DNA of 64,000 nucleotides from Luscinia megarhynchos (GCA_034336665.1 CM067569.1:24649320-24713319); one strand, 5' to 3'; positions 10,549 to 25,945 are shown, numbered from the stretch's first letter. Translations and numbers: made by a program. The notes: generated from the sequence alone by a model not told the origin.

Positions 10549-13500
10549 GTAAGTGCTTCCAAATCTGAAGCAGCATCATGTGAGTTGGTATGGGGAAATA
10601 TAGTAGAAAATATTATGTTTAGCCAGAAATTTTAACTATTATTTTTGAATGAGGTGTTGATTTTTATGAACGTATCATGTTTGGCAGATTCTTTCAGGGC
10701 TGTGTTTGAAATTTTTTTCAGTTTTACGTTTTCCTTTTCTTCTTCCTGTTAAGGTTCAACTTGAAAACTAGCACCACTTGCATCACTTCCAGACTGAACT
10801 GTGGTTTGTCTAGGAAGTGAAAATGAAATGCTTCTCAATCAGAAGTCTGATCTCCATATGGCTTCTCTCAACATTGTTAAGAAGCTAACAAAAAATCATC
10901 CCCTCTTGTCAAATGTAGAATGTTTGACTTTCATATCCACATTTTAATTAGAGAAACATGTCTGAACCTGGGAGATCAAGCAGTTCACAGACAACAAGCT
11001 AATCCATCACACGTCTAACAAATCCGCACTTAAAAATAGTCTCAATGCTATCCTTTGGTCAGTAACAAGCATTATATTGTTATTACTTTATTATTAATGC
11101 TCCTTTGCAAGTAGTAGTCATCTGAGATGTCTTCTTCAAACTGGAAATGATCTGGTTAATAAAGCAATGGTGGGAAATATATTATTGGCCCTAGACACCA
11201 AAAGAGAGAAGAAGCAAAGTCTGATTTATCTTTGCTTACATGATACAAAATAATGTTGAGACATTTTGTGAACAAATCAAAATGTTCTCTGTTCGACATA
11301 TTTACAGGTTCTATTTTTTTTACACTTAACCACTAGAGGAGTTCATAGAGGAAAAAAAAACTTGTTCAAAGATTTCCATATTGGGTTCCTTACTTGCTGT
11401 TTGATTGGAAAGGAATAAAAAATTGCTCTCACTTCACAAAGAATACTAGTGTAGTTATCACAGCAGAAGACTAGATAATAACTAAGAAAAATTTCTGGAA
11501 TCAGTGCAGTGAATATTAGTGAGAATCAGAAAATATTTGAAATCACTGCTCATTCATGAGGGTTAGCATCTCTTTAGGTAGCAGATTAAGATCTTGGTCA
11601 AGTAATGCCTTCCAAGATTAAGTAAATGACACAACGTATTCATACCGTGCAACTTCTTGCCAGACTCCTCTGAAGGGAAGCTAAGATCACTATTTGGGCT
11701 CTCTAGTGTGTCTTTTTTAGCAGTACTTATCTCTTTACAGACACCATTTTTTGAGTGTCCTCATCCCCCAGGTAGACTTCTTTTTTTCATTCCTAGAAGT
11801 TTCCTGACTCTCATACTCTTTATGGCTGCCTTCTGACTCCTCCTGCATTTTATGCCCCATATCCTTTCTCTTCAGTGTTTGCTTCTGCACTGTGTGATCA
11901 CTACATTTTCATTCTGCCTTCAGAAATCTCATCTCCTGTGTCAGGCTTTTTGATTCCATAGCTGGTTATATATCAGTGGTGAAGGGGCCATCATCTTTCC
12001 TGAGAAATGTACAGCTTTAATGGTCTGTAGCCATGTGAAATTGTAATATTCTCCTGTGTGCTTGCCTAGGCTTTAAGCATGCTGCACTTAAGCAAAAGGA
12101 CTCCAGGCATCACATCAATAACAAGAAGAATGCAGTGAGTATTTTGTTATTTGAAGCAGGTGAACAGATCATGAGCAAAACCACCCTCTAACCAAAATCA
12201 AGAGTAAAAGCTGTGAAAATTGTGAACTACATAATATTGGCAACTCTTGAATACTTTTATGACTCTTTCTACTTGTTTGTCAAAAACACCACTTTGTCTT
12301 CAAAGATTTATGTGGTCTCATGTCTCTTTTTACTCTTACTGGCTTTTCTTTGACTTTCATATATGAACCTGTGGAAGAGTACATACTAAAATTCATTGCT
12401 AAGATTTGCTTGGTTTCACATTAAATGATACAAAACCTCTGCGTTCAGCATAATTTCAACCTGAAATCATAAATCTGCTCACAGTCACTCAGCCTAGGAT
12501 CATGGAGAAAATTTTAAAGGGCCCAAATGGAAGTTTTGTAATTAACCTGTCAGCGGGTTTGGGTTTCATTACAAACAATTTGTACAGTTCTTTTACAAAA
12601 ATATGCTTGAGCAACTGGCCAAAAGACCAATCACAACTGAGTCATGCTGTCACCAGAAGAAGGACATGAGTTTTGCCTGCTGGTAATGGAACAAAATTCT
12701 AGTAATGCTGGTCTTTTTTTTTGGACAGAGCAAGTCATTTAGTGGTGCTCAAGATTAGGATTTTGGCAGCTAGACTAAGAACTTCCAGAAAGTTCACCAA
12801 ACACAGCACTGATGTTATACTGTAAAAAGGTCCATGAGAAGGTAATAAATGCACCATAAGCTATCAAACCATGAGCAGCTGTCTGTGAACCTAAAGAAGA
12901 CAGCAGGCTAATGTTATGTGTTGGAGACCTGCTTGCCTATAGAATTAGCAAAAGCCATAAAGGCTGGAGTTCCACTGTCCAAATGTTCATGGCCTTTTGA
13001 TTGGTACTGAGAGGAGCATTAAAGAAAGCATAATTCTAAAGATTTCTCTCTGTTAAGAGCTGTGCTGCCATTTTTTAAAATTAACTTTTAAAGAAAATGA
13101 CAGGACTCTGAAGGCCAAAATAGCTGATATCATTTAAAAATGGGGAGATTATTAAACCCATGAATAGAATTTGAGAAATTGTCATGAAACTGAAGCATTC
13201 TTGCAGACATATTGTCCATGCTCAAGATGTATGACAGGACTCTAGGCACCTATGTGTAATATATCTTAAATGACTTCCTAGAAAGGTCTTGCTAAAAATA
13301 CTGCTGTCTGTCTTCATAATTGAATGGCTCTAATATGTGCCTTTTTAAATGCTTAAGCCCAGAAAGTGTACTAAGGTTACTATAGCTCTAGAAGTTCCTT
13401 GCTTGTGAAAAAAAATCAACTATTTTAATGTGATATTGATTATAACATGATATATTAATTCACAGTGTCCTTATGAATTTTTATTTCTTTAATGAATAAA

Positions 13501-15660
13501 GGGAATTTAATTTAAGATATTTAATTTATTTTATACTTTTCATGAAACACAAGGTAATGTGTTTCTCTTGATGGAAAGTTAAGACTTCATGAGTTTCTTT
13601 GAAATATCCATGTACTATCTTCCAGTCCTGTGCACTGGGTGTTTAAGGAAAATATTGGAAGAAGGCATGATGGTTTTAAAGGAGAAGGAAAAATCAATAG
13701 GCAGCTACTTAGAGTATTGCAGTATGCAGATAAGCAGCTTTGCTAAGTCTGAACTTTGCACAGCAACATCAATACAACTTGTAGAACAATGAGCTTCAAT
13801 ACAAATGCTGTGGAGGGAGAGTGGGGAAATGCCTCTTATAAACAGAGCTGTAAATGGTGTTAATGCATGTTGACAAGAGCCTGCTTGAGTAATTTACAGT
13901 GCTCAAATACTTTGCAAACCGATTCTTAGCAGTAACTGCTTCAGAAAAAAGGCATGGAACTGATGTGGCTTATTTGTGTGAAATGCAGCCTTCCACCACT
14001 ACAGAACTGACATGTTTAAGAAGGCTGCATATCCACAAGGTGTATTAAGAGAATAATAAGGTTTGGGTTTTTTAGTTGTGTAGACTTTAAATGCCTGTAT
14101 ACAAAAAAGTATTTCACATGTTGTAAATATTTCAGTGTAAACGATTTGAGGTGTTTTGTGAATCTTAGCTTCTTAAGTATATGCTACAAGGATTATGCTG
14201 GCATGTGTCCTGGATAACTGCATTACACTTAAGAGTGGTGAAGGCATGAGTAAGTCATTGGTTACACTAAAGAAAGGATGTGCTGAGGTGTAAGAGTTTT
14301 AAGTACCTACTCCTTATGCCTCAAAAAATAATTCATTGCATACCTGGCTATTCATTCAGCTTTCTAAAATGCATTCATAACAATGATCTAGCCATCAGAC
14401 TTGCCAAGCACTGAGTGGATCTGCAATAGTCATTTAAGATGTGAAAGAAAAATACTTCTGTCAAATTTCTAGGTTTGCTGGGAAGACTGGCTTCTAGGAA
14501 GTTCTTGGACAGCCCTTTGGAGAACTTCAGGTGATCATTTGTCCTCACACCTGTGCTGGAAGGGATAATTAATACTCTGCCAAACTCCTGGTTTCTTATT
14601 TCTGGAGAGCATCTGATAGTTGTCTTACTGCATTTTTCTTGTCTTTTAGTACATGTACTGAGGATTAACACAATGCTGGAGACTGGCTGGTTTGGGTCAG
14701 TCAAACCAATTGTTAAAATAATCAGTGGTCCCTGAACTAGTTGCTAGAAATTGGCTTCAGAAAGCTCTTAGAGTCCTCCTATCTGCTGTCCCCTTCTCTG
14801 TAACTTGGAGTGCATGTATGTTGTTGGGTTGTGGGCAACTGTTTTTCCCTGCCCTTGCTTTCTTACTCCTCAAGTCCACCAGCAAAATCAGATAAGAAAT
14901 CAACCTCTGCTTATTATACCAAGAATTAGTTTTCATTGGAGGAAATCCTGGGTGTTTTGGTAATGTCAACATTTAAGTTTAAAAGGCATAGCTAGAAAAT
15001 CAAAGAAAAAATATTAGAATTAGAGTAAAAAACCAAACAGTATAAGTATGGGAAGCAGTGATCTCAAGAGTATATATCTTGTTTTGATTCCTAGAGAAGT
15101 ACATCCCAGCAGAACCTTCTGAGTGTTAACTAGATGAATTTTTAAAAGTAAATATGTTCACTTTTATGAAAATGTAACTGCTAAATGTTTTGCTGTTTAC
15201 CTATTTCTACGTTTTATAACTATGAATCTCCCAGTAGTGGGAAAAAGTGGAACTGAATGTAATTTTAATTGAAAACATAATGAAAATTGACACTTCATTG
15301 CAACATAAGTGATTTTAGCTACCCTCATTTAAATGTTGATAACAGTTTTAATATCTCAGTTTTAGATAATTGTAACTTTCAAAAGATTGCATGATTTCAT
15401 ACATTGATCTTGACCTAGAAAAAAAAAATTATTTTAGCAAGCAGTCTTCATTATACAAAGGGGAAAAAAAAGGCTATGGTGATGTAAGATGTCTGAGATC
15501 AGATCCAGGAACACACCTTGGTATCTTTTTCAATCCTTGCTCATTTACTGCACCATGACCTCAGAGTGCACTAAAGATTCCAGTCTTTCCAGCCTGATGT
15601 CTCCCAAACATCACTGAAAAGTTGTGCACTATTAGTATGCAAGCCCCAACTCAAAATGCT

Positions 15661-15740
15661 GGAGGTTTTTGGTTAGTTTTGTTTATTTGTTGGGGTGATT
15701 TGTTGTTTCTGTTTGGTTTTGTTTTGTTTTTTTTTTTAAA
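15661..15740 (+). repeat. T/G-rich low-complexity tract
   Basis: Mixed TTTG, TTTTG and GTT units ending in a run of 11 T before AAA. Similar T/G tracts recur at about 1627-1698, 44712-44750 and 58128-58213. This is simple sequence without coding content. Confidence 0.7.
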
Positions 15741-18321
15741 TTTACTGTTGGGAACAATTCATCATAAGACCTTTAAACTGAGATGATGCTATTACAAAAT
15801 GGTCAGCTACAATTCCAGCACTGTCTTTCCAATTCTGTGATACCTCTGAGTCAAACACATCAATCCTGCACGACAGTCAGAAGCTTCAAACTGTTCTTGT
15901 TGCCCTTCTGTCTCTGCTGGATACTTAAAAGTCTATCCAAACTTCTGTGTGCTGGAGTCTTTACTGTTAGATTTATTTTATTGTGTTTTTAAAATCATGG
16001 ACTTAGGAAGAACTGAAAGCTGGTATGATTGAAATAGGCACTCAAACAGGCAAGATGTTTTTTGCAACACGTTTGGAATCCTTTCTATCACTTTCTTTTG
16101 GGGATCTGAATTACATAATGCAAGAGCATTTAAAAATATTTTAGTATTTCTGCTTATAGTAAAATTGTATGAATATTTTTGCTCATGGTGTCTCTGTCAG
16201 CATGGAAAATGTCTAACTTCTCTTGCCTCAAAATAGATTTTTCAGCTAGCTGCCTGAGTTTTGGTGCTTATATTTGCCTCACTGGTCTTTATTAATGGCA
16301 CAAGCTACAGCTCACTGTATGCTTTTCCCCTAAAGCTGAAGCATTCAGCTCCAAAGAAAACCTCTTAGCCAGTGAGGAAGGCACACAACTCTGTTTGCCC
16401 ATCTGCAGCAATGCTGTGGTACATGTGCTCAAAAATCCACTTCCATGCATTTTGCTGGTCTGTTCAATGACAATGAACCACAATATTGCTACTGTGCACT
16501 TTGTTTCCTGCACTTTTCTCTCCTGCAGTGGGAGGTGTAAATCTAAATGTGACTTTCAACATTCTCCACCCTGTCTGATGGGATTTTTTATTTGTCACAT
16601 CCCTGCCCTCTGTGACTACAGTGATTTGTTTCCTTTCTGTCCTTCTGAGAGTAATGTTATGTGATGTTGATTTGAAGAACTAGCAGAGAGGCCAGTCGTC
16701 CATTTATCTCAGGGAGGACATTGGAGCTAAATCATTACTCAGCTGCTGAAATAAAGGAATTGTGCAGGAGCTGCTCAGCAGTGAGGACTGTGAGCTTTTT
16801 CCCAAAACAGTCTGTCTTACTGAAAAGTAACTGCTGTGTGAATGAAGCCCTGTTCTTCATCCAAATAAGTGAAAAGACTGTTCTTTTTAACATGAACCAC
16901 TCAGAAAATAGGGTGTATATTTCCAAGGGAAATCAGGGATCATTTCTGATCATTGTTTTGGCTTAATTCAAAATCTCCTCTGGACACATTTGGAAAAGCT
17001 CTACTTCATGGATATGAATTTGCAGTTTATGAAGCTGTGATGCCAAATGTACTGTTCTGCAGTAGGTCATAATTCAACATTCTCAGTACACAGCAGCATG
17101 CTGTTGATGCTCAGCCCCATGAGAGGGGGTGGGCAAAATATGTGAATCTGATTTCCAGGATTGACTTCAGCAAAGGAAAATGTAAATAAACTGGGAGCTT
17201 TTATATCTTTTATAACAAAGATTGCTTCCCTCTTTATTACTCTTTTCCTATATGGGAAATAGGGCTTTTTCTGCATAGCTGCTGCATGCCATCCTTTCAC
17301 ATTTCCACTTCTAAAGACTTTTTTCTTCCAGATTTTTCATCTATTAGGTTTGTATATACAGTATTATTTAATCCCAAGAAACAGTAAAGTGTTTGATTTT
17401 CATAGTTTTAAGATATTAATGTTGTCATTTTGGGGCATCTACTTCCCTTTTGACTACAAAATGAAATTTCCGAAGTTTATGTGTTCAGTTCCTCTTTCAA
17501 AACCTACTGGGCACATCTCTCTCAGATGCAGTTATATTTTGAGGAACTGCTTCTTCATATAGAGGAGAATAAACAGCAAATAGCCAATTATTTCTTTTGC
17601 CTCTTGAGCTGCAGTGTTTGAAGATTTTTTTGTCTGGGAACAATGACTCAGGTAATGTAACTGGAATTATTAATTAATTATGGATTATGTTAAGCTCTTT
17701 TTATTCTGTATTAATAAGAAATAAAATAACCAATGAGATCTTTAACAAATGTACAAGCATAAGTTTAATTCCCTGAACTTCATGAGGAGCAGTCATTCAC
17801 AATTAACATATGACAAAAACATTGAAATTTGGGGTTCCAATGTCAGAAAATTAAGAATAATGCTTTTAATAACATAATATCTCCTCATCAGTTTGGAAAA
17901 TGGGCGTGTAAATACACTAAATATATTTAAAAGATGTGATGCACTAAATGTTACGATGAAATGCAAACCTAATACACAGGCTTGGTTCACCAACATTGGC
18001 TGTTGTATGTATCAGCAAGCTGGGTCAGATTTTGGAGACATTTAACTTTATGCTTATTCTCTTGAGGTTTTGAGGCTTGGTTTTGGAAAAAGAGTAACAA
18101 TATTATTTTAAAATGTGGTCTGAGGACTTAAATTTTGTAGGATGTAGGGCAAGTGATTTTAATTTTACCATCCACATTGTTCTAAGTAGCGTTTTCCATA
18201 TTGTGTTTACTAAGCAAATTCTACCTGTGATAAATGTAAGCAGTGAGGGATGGAAAAATTCAGAATTTGAAACTTGTTCTGCAACGATTTCTCACGTAAT
18301 CATCATTATGTTTTTTTGAGA

Positions 18322-18356
18322 ACTGTCTCTGAAATAAAACTCCCTATAGAGACAGT
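18322..18356. repeat. Perfect 9-bp inverted repeat, 17-base loop
   Basis: ACTGTCTCT at 18322-18330 pairs with AGAGACAGT at 18348-18356. The intervening 17 bases are AT-rich. The stem is too short for a typical microRNA precursor; no promoter or conserved context can be judged from sequence alone. Confidence 0.6.
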
Positions 18357-21300
18357 CCCAAATATGCATTACTAAGTCATGTTACTAGATTTTTGAGATT
18401 TTCCCAAGATAAGGAATTGGAGCAGGGACATTGCTGCTTGAATTTTATTGAAACTAATCAATCAGAACAGAAAATGAAGACTTTATTAACATTCAAACTG
18501 CATTTTCACATCCCACAGACATGTTTTTTATTATTATGACTAACTGTGTCAGCAGTCAGACTAGACATAGACTCTTTGCCAATTAATATAAAAATTCCTT
18601 TCTTTGATTTACTAGGAGAGACTGAGGGGACAGAATTGTTTTATTTTAGTTCATGCATTTCCTTTCCCTAGGCTTCACCTGACTGAGGTATTTGCTCTCT
18701 GTAGGTCAGTGTATTTTAAAGTTATTAATTACTTCACTCCAATCTATAATACTTAATTAAAGCTTTAAACAAAAATAAATTGGTTATGTTTGGTGGAAAC
18801 GTTGTCAGTCAGATGGGATTTTAGCAACATAATAGAGCTGATACATTTGTTTTGTTTATAGCGATACTGAATGACCTTGAAGCATTCATGTGGCCAATGT
18901 GGACTCTTTAAGATAAGAACCCAATTTCTTTTCTTCTCTTTACCTGGGACAGGATTAACAGTCTGCATTATCAAAAGGATATTAGTACATGACAAGCCTA
19001 CAGATATTTCTTCCTTTATTTTGCTTGCTGTCACTTGGAGCCAGCATGAAGGCACTGTCAGCAGAACTATGCATTTGACTGCAGCTCTGGCTGAAGAGAG
19101 AAGGTGGTAGCTTTAATATTCGCCCTCCAAGATCTGCTATTGCATTTCTTAAAGTTTCATTGTGTGACTGACTGAACAATGCTGTTGTTCTGTTGCCCTG
19201 AGAGGCAGAATTCCAAAATGAGAAAGTTATTAGATTGAAACAGACATTTCTCTGCATCCTTAGAACAGAGAGCAACCAGATTAAGAGTTAGGTATTAAGC
19301 TCTTCCAACTCTCTCTCCTTTGCTGGAATGATTAAAGTCCAGAAGACTTTGTAGCTGGTATCATTTAAAACCAGCTGGGCAAGTAAAGCATTTTCAACAC
19401 ACCACAAAATATTCTGCCCTTTTCTAGACATCACTGATAGCTACTCTGCTATTTCTATACTTTTCAGTTACCAGCCAGGACTAGGAACACATGTTCTTTC
19501 TGTAATAAAAATAGAAACATTTTCAGTAAATAAGTCTATTATAAACTGTATTTTTATCCCAAATTCCACATTTATGCAACATATCATGATGTCCTAGTTT
19601 TCATCCAGCTGTTTCTCTAAGGTTAATTCTCTGTGAAGACAACTTGCTTTTGATATCCTAGAGAGACTTTTATACCTTTTGAACAACATAGATACTCTGT
19701 TTTCTTTGGAATAACTACTATGGTCTTGTGAGGTGCTTCCTCCCATCTTCCTCCCTTCTGTGGTACAAATGCACTCCTTTAAAGGCAGCATCTGGGCCGA
19801 AGTTTTCTCCTGCTTATATAAAACCAAATGTTAAAAATGAATTTTAAAAAGGTCATTGTTTGGGCTATGAGTGCCAATCTGATATAGATGTTACTCAAAA
19901 ATGAACACAGGCAAATGCTCTTTTGGGTAACATCGAATTTAGCTCTGGTTTAGTATCTGATTTATCTTATATTCAACATTTTCTAGGTTAAAGTTTAAAA
20001 AAATTGTATGTAATTTTCACTAACTTTTTCTTTGTGTTGTGTACTCTTGAAGATCTAGGCACCAGCTTTTGAGATGTAGTTAAGTGCATGTATTCACTGT
20101 AAGTTGAAAACTCTTACACCACCTGTAAAAATTCTGCTGCAAACAACCCCAACATTCACTAGCCTGTAAACTATTGCATGGTATTACAGGTTGCAATCCT
20201 GCTGATCCTGAAAGACAAACCTGCTCCTTATTCCCTGATCTTTTCTATGTGTGTGATCTTCACACTTGGAACACTCTGGAGTTTCAGACTGTCAATATGT
20301 ACCTTGCTGGTTGGAAAATGCTCTCTCCAGGCTCCTGGGACTGCTAACGCTCAGGAAGCAGGCTGAGCTGAAGCACTCAGGGACACAGAGGAAATACAAG
20401 GCAAGGAGCTGAAAGAGGAAATGGAGAGACAGAAAATGCATGAAAATATTACCCTCCAAGTCCTATAATTGTGTCATGTGGAGCCTTTGCTGCACAGATT
20501 TGGCAGGCCCTTTAGTGGAACCTATAGCTCTCTGGTAAGAGGAAAGGCATAATGTCAATTCATCTGAGTCAAAGAGCCAGTTTAGTGGAGCATGAATTTG
20601 CAGTGTACCTGAAAGGGTAGGCATGGATATACAAGCAGAATTTCTTGTTTATATTCCCATTGCATAAGAGAGATTTTCATAGAGATTTTATTGCATTCAG
20701 CAGAGATTTCTAACACAGGAAAGTCTTGCACAAGGTATGCAAGTCCACAGCTTCCTTGTATACCTGGCTGAGTTACTGAATATTAAATCTTGTGTGTGTT
20801 CATGGAGGCATTGAGAAAAGATGCACAAAGACACATAAACCTAGGTATGTATTTTTTGCATCTGCAAATTTTTCTTTGGTGTTGAGAATGTAGCCCTCTT
20901 TATTTTTTCAGAAAATATAGGAAGTTGGAAAATAATCTAAGTATCACACACATAGGAAAAGCAGGCAATATGCAGCCAGTCCAGAAAAATGAAACCTCTG
21001 ACTGTGAGAACTTTTTTAAAATTGAGATATTTGTAGTGGTTCAGCCTGTGCAAAACAGATCAATAAATTGAAAAATTGTTGTTCAGCAAAAGCTTGATCA
21101 GTTCAGGTTTGCAATTATCTTTGACTCAGTAATTACATAACTCTGGATCTGTTTCTACCCATCCCATCCTCTCACAATTACTTTATTTCCCTTAGTGTCA
21201 CAGCATCATATCTTAAATTAGTTGATAATGACTTTGCTAGGGTCATATCTTGCATTTTATAGCCTGTCTCCTATTTTGCATCTCTAGTGTGGACCTCATC

Positions 21301-23104
21301 ATACTACATAATGTTAATAAATTCCCTTCAAATTTAGAATCTCCAACTATTTGATATATAAAAGTGGCATTCCTGATCTGTTGGTTGTTTATGAATGTCA
21401 TAACCCAAGTCAACATGTAACAGGGAAACATACTGGGGCTGTAAAGATTTTGGTTTCATTAAATATCTTAGACATCTCTGGGATTTTTTTATTATTTGAT
21501 GCAAGACCTTCAGATGGCTTACTTTAAAATGCACATAGGTAAATTCTCTTAGTCATATTAATTTTCCCCATGTCCATGCAGTCAGTGCTTTAACTTTTCA
21601 AGACTCTTAAACTAGGGAAAGAGTGATCAGCTTGTGAAGAATAATATCCTCAGCATATCTGAGAGAGTCACATGCAGAGGGCCTCAGTTATTTTAAGCCA
21701 ATACTTTCATCTAGAAGTAGTAAACCTGCTGTGAGGAAGTTGATTATTATGGGAAGTTGATGCCAGTGGACAGCAATATGGATAATGGTGTTAGCAGAGC
21801 AGCATGGCCAGGTATTTTCTCCATTCCCAGGGTGCAGGAGCAGCACTGTTGCTGGCCAAAGGCTCAGGTGAACACTGCTGTTACTCATATTCTGGTTGCT
21901 GGCTTTATAAATCCCATTGTGCTGGCAGAGGGGTCAGTCCTCTGAAGGTGCTGTCATATGATAGGGGATGCTGACATTACCAGTGCTCCCTTAACAGAAG
22001 GCAATATGTGGGTGTGAAGTGGGCTTAGAGAACCTAAGCTCTGTACAAACATCGTGCTCTTTCTGCAGGTTAATCAGGTCTTTAATAAAAGACCATGAAA
22101 ATGTCAGCAGTCTGAACAAATAAACCAGAATTGTAACTGAGTGTTCATTCAAACAAAGAAATATAAACCCTTTTTTTATTAATGTTCTTCACACAGAGAG
22201 AAAATGGATTAGAATTCTAATTAGAAAATGTATCTTTTAGAAATATTATCTATAAATTTCATAACTCAACTGAATATACATTACACATTAATCTTAAAAG
22301 AGATGATTGCTATTTAGGCCTGCAGTACTCATTTTTTAATGAAAAAATTTTCTTGGTAAACAGATTAAATAAATAGAAGAATTAACTAATTAAGCAACCC
22401 TTGGTATAGGATTAATTGAGAGATTATAATGACAGGAGAGAAGAGATGATAATTTTTGTATAAAGCAAAAGGCTAATCATTTATACTTCTGGTCAGAAAT
22501 ATAAAATGCTCTTTAGCCAATATTTTCTTGCAGGTATTGGTGAAATGCAGTTATCCATGGAAATATATTTTTCTGAATACTGGAAGATTAGACTGAATGG
22601 TGACCGATCTTAAGAGATCCCACTATTGTATCCTGAATTCTATATTAGATATAACTAATTATCTTTCTGGTTAGTATAATTTCCATTACACTGTTCTAGA
22701 AGGGGCTGGGGAGGTATTTGTGTGTTGTTTTTTGTGAAGGTTATTTTTTAAATAATATGAAAATTAGCTGACAAGCCAGTTTGTTTGCTTGCTATTCTTA
22801 TAACACCTCTTGCACTATTTTTAAAATACTATAGTAAGTTTTCGTTGTGCTTGCTTTCCTGTAAAATACGGTTAATATAATTACATATCTCCTAATCACT
22901 GGAAAGTAGATTGAAAGACAGAGAAAGTATATGTTTTATACACTGCAGATAGGTGGGAATACAGCTGGCAAAGGAAAATGGGTTCAGTTGCAGCAAGGAA
23001 AACTTACACTGGGTATAAGGAAAAACACCCATTCTTTAATATGGAGGAGATGAAGCATTGTAACAGAAAGCCCAGCTAGACCCTATATTTTTATTTCTTT
23101 CAAG

Positions 23105-23269
23105 AACTGGTAAAACAAACATTAAGAATGACAGTCATGTCTGATCTTTCTCTGGAACCTGGGGATCGACTGTGTAACCTTTATAGAAGAATGAGTGTGG
23201 AAGGAATCGTGCATCACCTATCTAAAAAGACTGATGAGAAAGTCAGTAGGCACTTCATCATTTTTCACT
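23105..23269 (+). other. Candidate symmetric exon, unknown gene
   Basis: A T-rich tract ending in TTTCTTTCAAG precedes 23105 and the donor ACT/GTAAGA follows 23269. The enclosed 165 bases (a multiple of three) are open in one frame, entering after one base of a codon and leaving after one base. The peptide contains MSDLSLEPGDRLCNLYRRM and a basic HHLSKKTDEKVS stretch, which looks more protein-like than its surroundings. I do not recognise a family. Other frames of the same DNA are also partly open (23195-23395), which weakens the case. An exon of an unannotated transcript or chance are both possible. Confidence 0.25.
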
Positions 23270-25943
23270 GTAAGAAATGGTTTCTGCCTTTTTTTTTCTT
23301 TCTTTTCATTGTTTCCAGATGAAATGGAACAGAGTTTCCTAGATTCTATCACTGTATGGATGTTGTCAAAGTTGATCATACCTGCAGAACCATGACCACA
23401 TCTTCTGGATCCTCCCTGTGCTCTCAGATTTGCCTCCATTTGCATTGCCCAGCTGGAGATAAGGTTAAAAAGAAGATTTATACTTAGTAATGCATATTAG
23501 GTTAATTCTAACTGACATCTTGTTTTGGCAAGGCTTCTCCTCTTTTATATGCTCAGCTCTAAGCTCTGGGGTTTTTTGGTGTTTTTTTTTGATACAGGTG
23601 TGGTGTAGTGCCATCGTGTGGATTCAGGATGGGTGGAGGCAGAAAATTGGCTTAAAAGACAAAAGCAGGTGTGGGGTGGGTGTGCAGGTAGTTTGAATTA
23701 CCACAGCCAGAGAAATTAAAGCATTATTCTAGATTATCAGATTCTGAATAGCCAGTCCTCCAAGATTTCTTGAATAATGACCATCATTGAATCTAGTGAA
23801 CTGTGAAAGCAATAAAAATACATAAATGTAATCCAAAATTTGTCACCAACAAAACCATAGATTTAAGAAGAATTCTTTGTAAGTGCTCTTCTCCTTTCCT
23901 AAATGCCGTTTTTTGTTGCATATCTATCATGCTTATTGCATGATCAGTACAGGTTGATACACTTGCAAAAAAGTTTTGTTCTTTGCATGATAGTCTCCTA
24001 ACTAAGCTCAGCAGCATAAATAGTGTTGATTATGCCAGGACAGTGGAGTCCAGAATGGGACAGAAAAAAGAGATACACAGAACAGTCATAATGGAGACTA
24101 TCAACTTCTTTTTACATAGAAGCAACTAAGTCTGGAATGGGGCTTTGCAAGTAGTCCCATAAACTGGACCATATTTTGCAGAATCTGTTAAAGGTATGGA
24201 AGAGATCACCAAGTGAGTTGTGAATTAAAATATAATGTGCTACATTGTGTTGTAATTGCCTATGGAAGAAAAGTGCTTTATTGTTTGCCATGTAGAAAAT
24301 AGCAGTGCATATTTTGAAATGTTGTAGTAAGTTAAAATAACAGTCTGGAATTCATGCAATAATAGCTTACAACCCTCTAATGCCTACATGGTTAGATGGG
24401 TAAACTGCTGTAGGGTAGCTGATTCAGCTTGCTGATTTTGGACCAAAGCATAAGAAAGCTTTCATCATCATTAGTCTTTGCAGAAAGGTGTTTGAGTGTC
24501 TAACAGAGTTCCTGTTGGGTACTGTCCCTGTCATTGAACATATTATCCAGACATTAATGTTGATAGCTTTGCCAGTGTGTTTATGAGAAAGGCCAAAATC
24601 TGAAGAGGCACAGACTAAACTAAGTCTTTCCTTCCTTCCTTGTTATGGCCTTGATATTGTAGGTGAATAGGAAACCAATTCTTAGCTCTGTAGTGCCTGT
24701 CTTATGGATTAATAGCAGAATTTAGTCTCCCTGCATGTTAACATGCACTGCTCTCTCTGCAGCAATAAATTCACACAAAGGTACCGGCAGTTCACCAAAA
24801 AACATTGAGTCCTGTGCTCTTTTGTTTCACCTCAGGTGCACTGTGCCTGAGATTTCATATGAGTGAGTCTGCTTGATGACTAGTACATGAGAGAAGCCAC
24901 ATTACTGCTTTAATTACTTATAATGAAGGATCACGGAATGGTGATGTCATCATTTTAAGGCTGGCTATGTCTAAGTGCACTGCCAGGAAGAGGAAAGCTG
25001 AATGATGATTTATGTACCTTGGACAAAATTCAGGTAAAAACCACTTCAAAAATGTTAATTATTTGAGGTCATTTTCTATTACATAGGATCTGTTCTTTAG
25101 AATTTCTTCCAGGTTAATAGTGTTCAGCCTGGGCTGGTTTCACAAGAAAAAGCATCAACTGTGTGGGGGGAGGGAAGAGACAAAGGGTGTGATTTATTGA
25201 TGTGCACTTTGCTATTTGTGACTAACAAAGAGATGGTTCACAAATGTCTCAGACTCAAAGCTGTGATCTGTCAGAACTGCTGAGCTGGGGAAATACTACC
25301 ACTAAGTAAAAATAGATTGGTCAGCAGTTGCAGACTTATCTGTAAGCAGGTCATCCCATACTATCTGCATGTGCAGCAGGCAGACCATTTTGCTGGGTTA
25401 GGACTTAGATAACTTTGTTGTTGTGCTATGTTTATCAATCAATGGTTTTAATTAGTTACATAATTGACTAATAAAAACTCTCCCTGATTCACAGACTATT
25501 TTTTCTGATGTGGTTTACACTTGCTTTATTACAAGATGATTTTTTCATTTGAAATAAATACTTTATTATCAAAGTGCAGAAGGTTTTTATCACTTCTGAG
25601 GGAGTGGAGGAATAAGTGTGCAGAGGCAAAGGAATACTGACATCTGTCAGGAAAAAAGATATTAAAGGTACTACTGATCAGTGTTAGTCTGATAAAAAAA
25701 TATTTGAAAGCTCTGTGAAATAGATGTGAGGGTCCCCATATTTTTTGAAGTCTACTGCCGTTTGCAAAAAACCCAACTTTTTTCAATGATGAAAGGGATT
25801 TGGTTTAATATTATAAATATAACACTTCTCCTATGCTTTCTGAGAATGTTTATTGCATAATCTTTAAATATTCTTATATTTACTAAACAATAAATCTAAT
25901 ACTTATTTACAGTTTTCTTAACACCTCAATTCCAACATAGTTG

Positions 25944-25945
25944 TA

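Larger units (their letters stand above)
10549..23104. other. Gene-poor AT-rich sequence, nothing confirmed
   Basis: AT-rich DNA with scattered TAATTA/AATTAA-type motifs (for example near 17670-17690) and no CpG island. Reading frames are short and overlap on both strands. No LINE, LTR or RNA gene was recognised. The T-rich tract and the hairpin inside it are listed separately. Confidence 0.65.
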
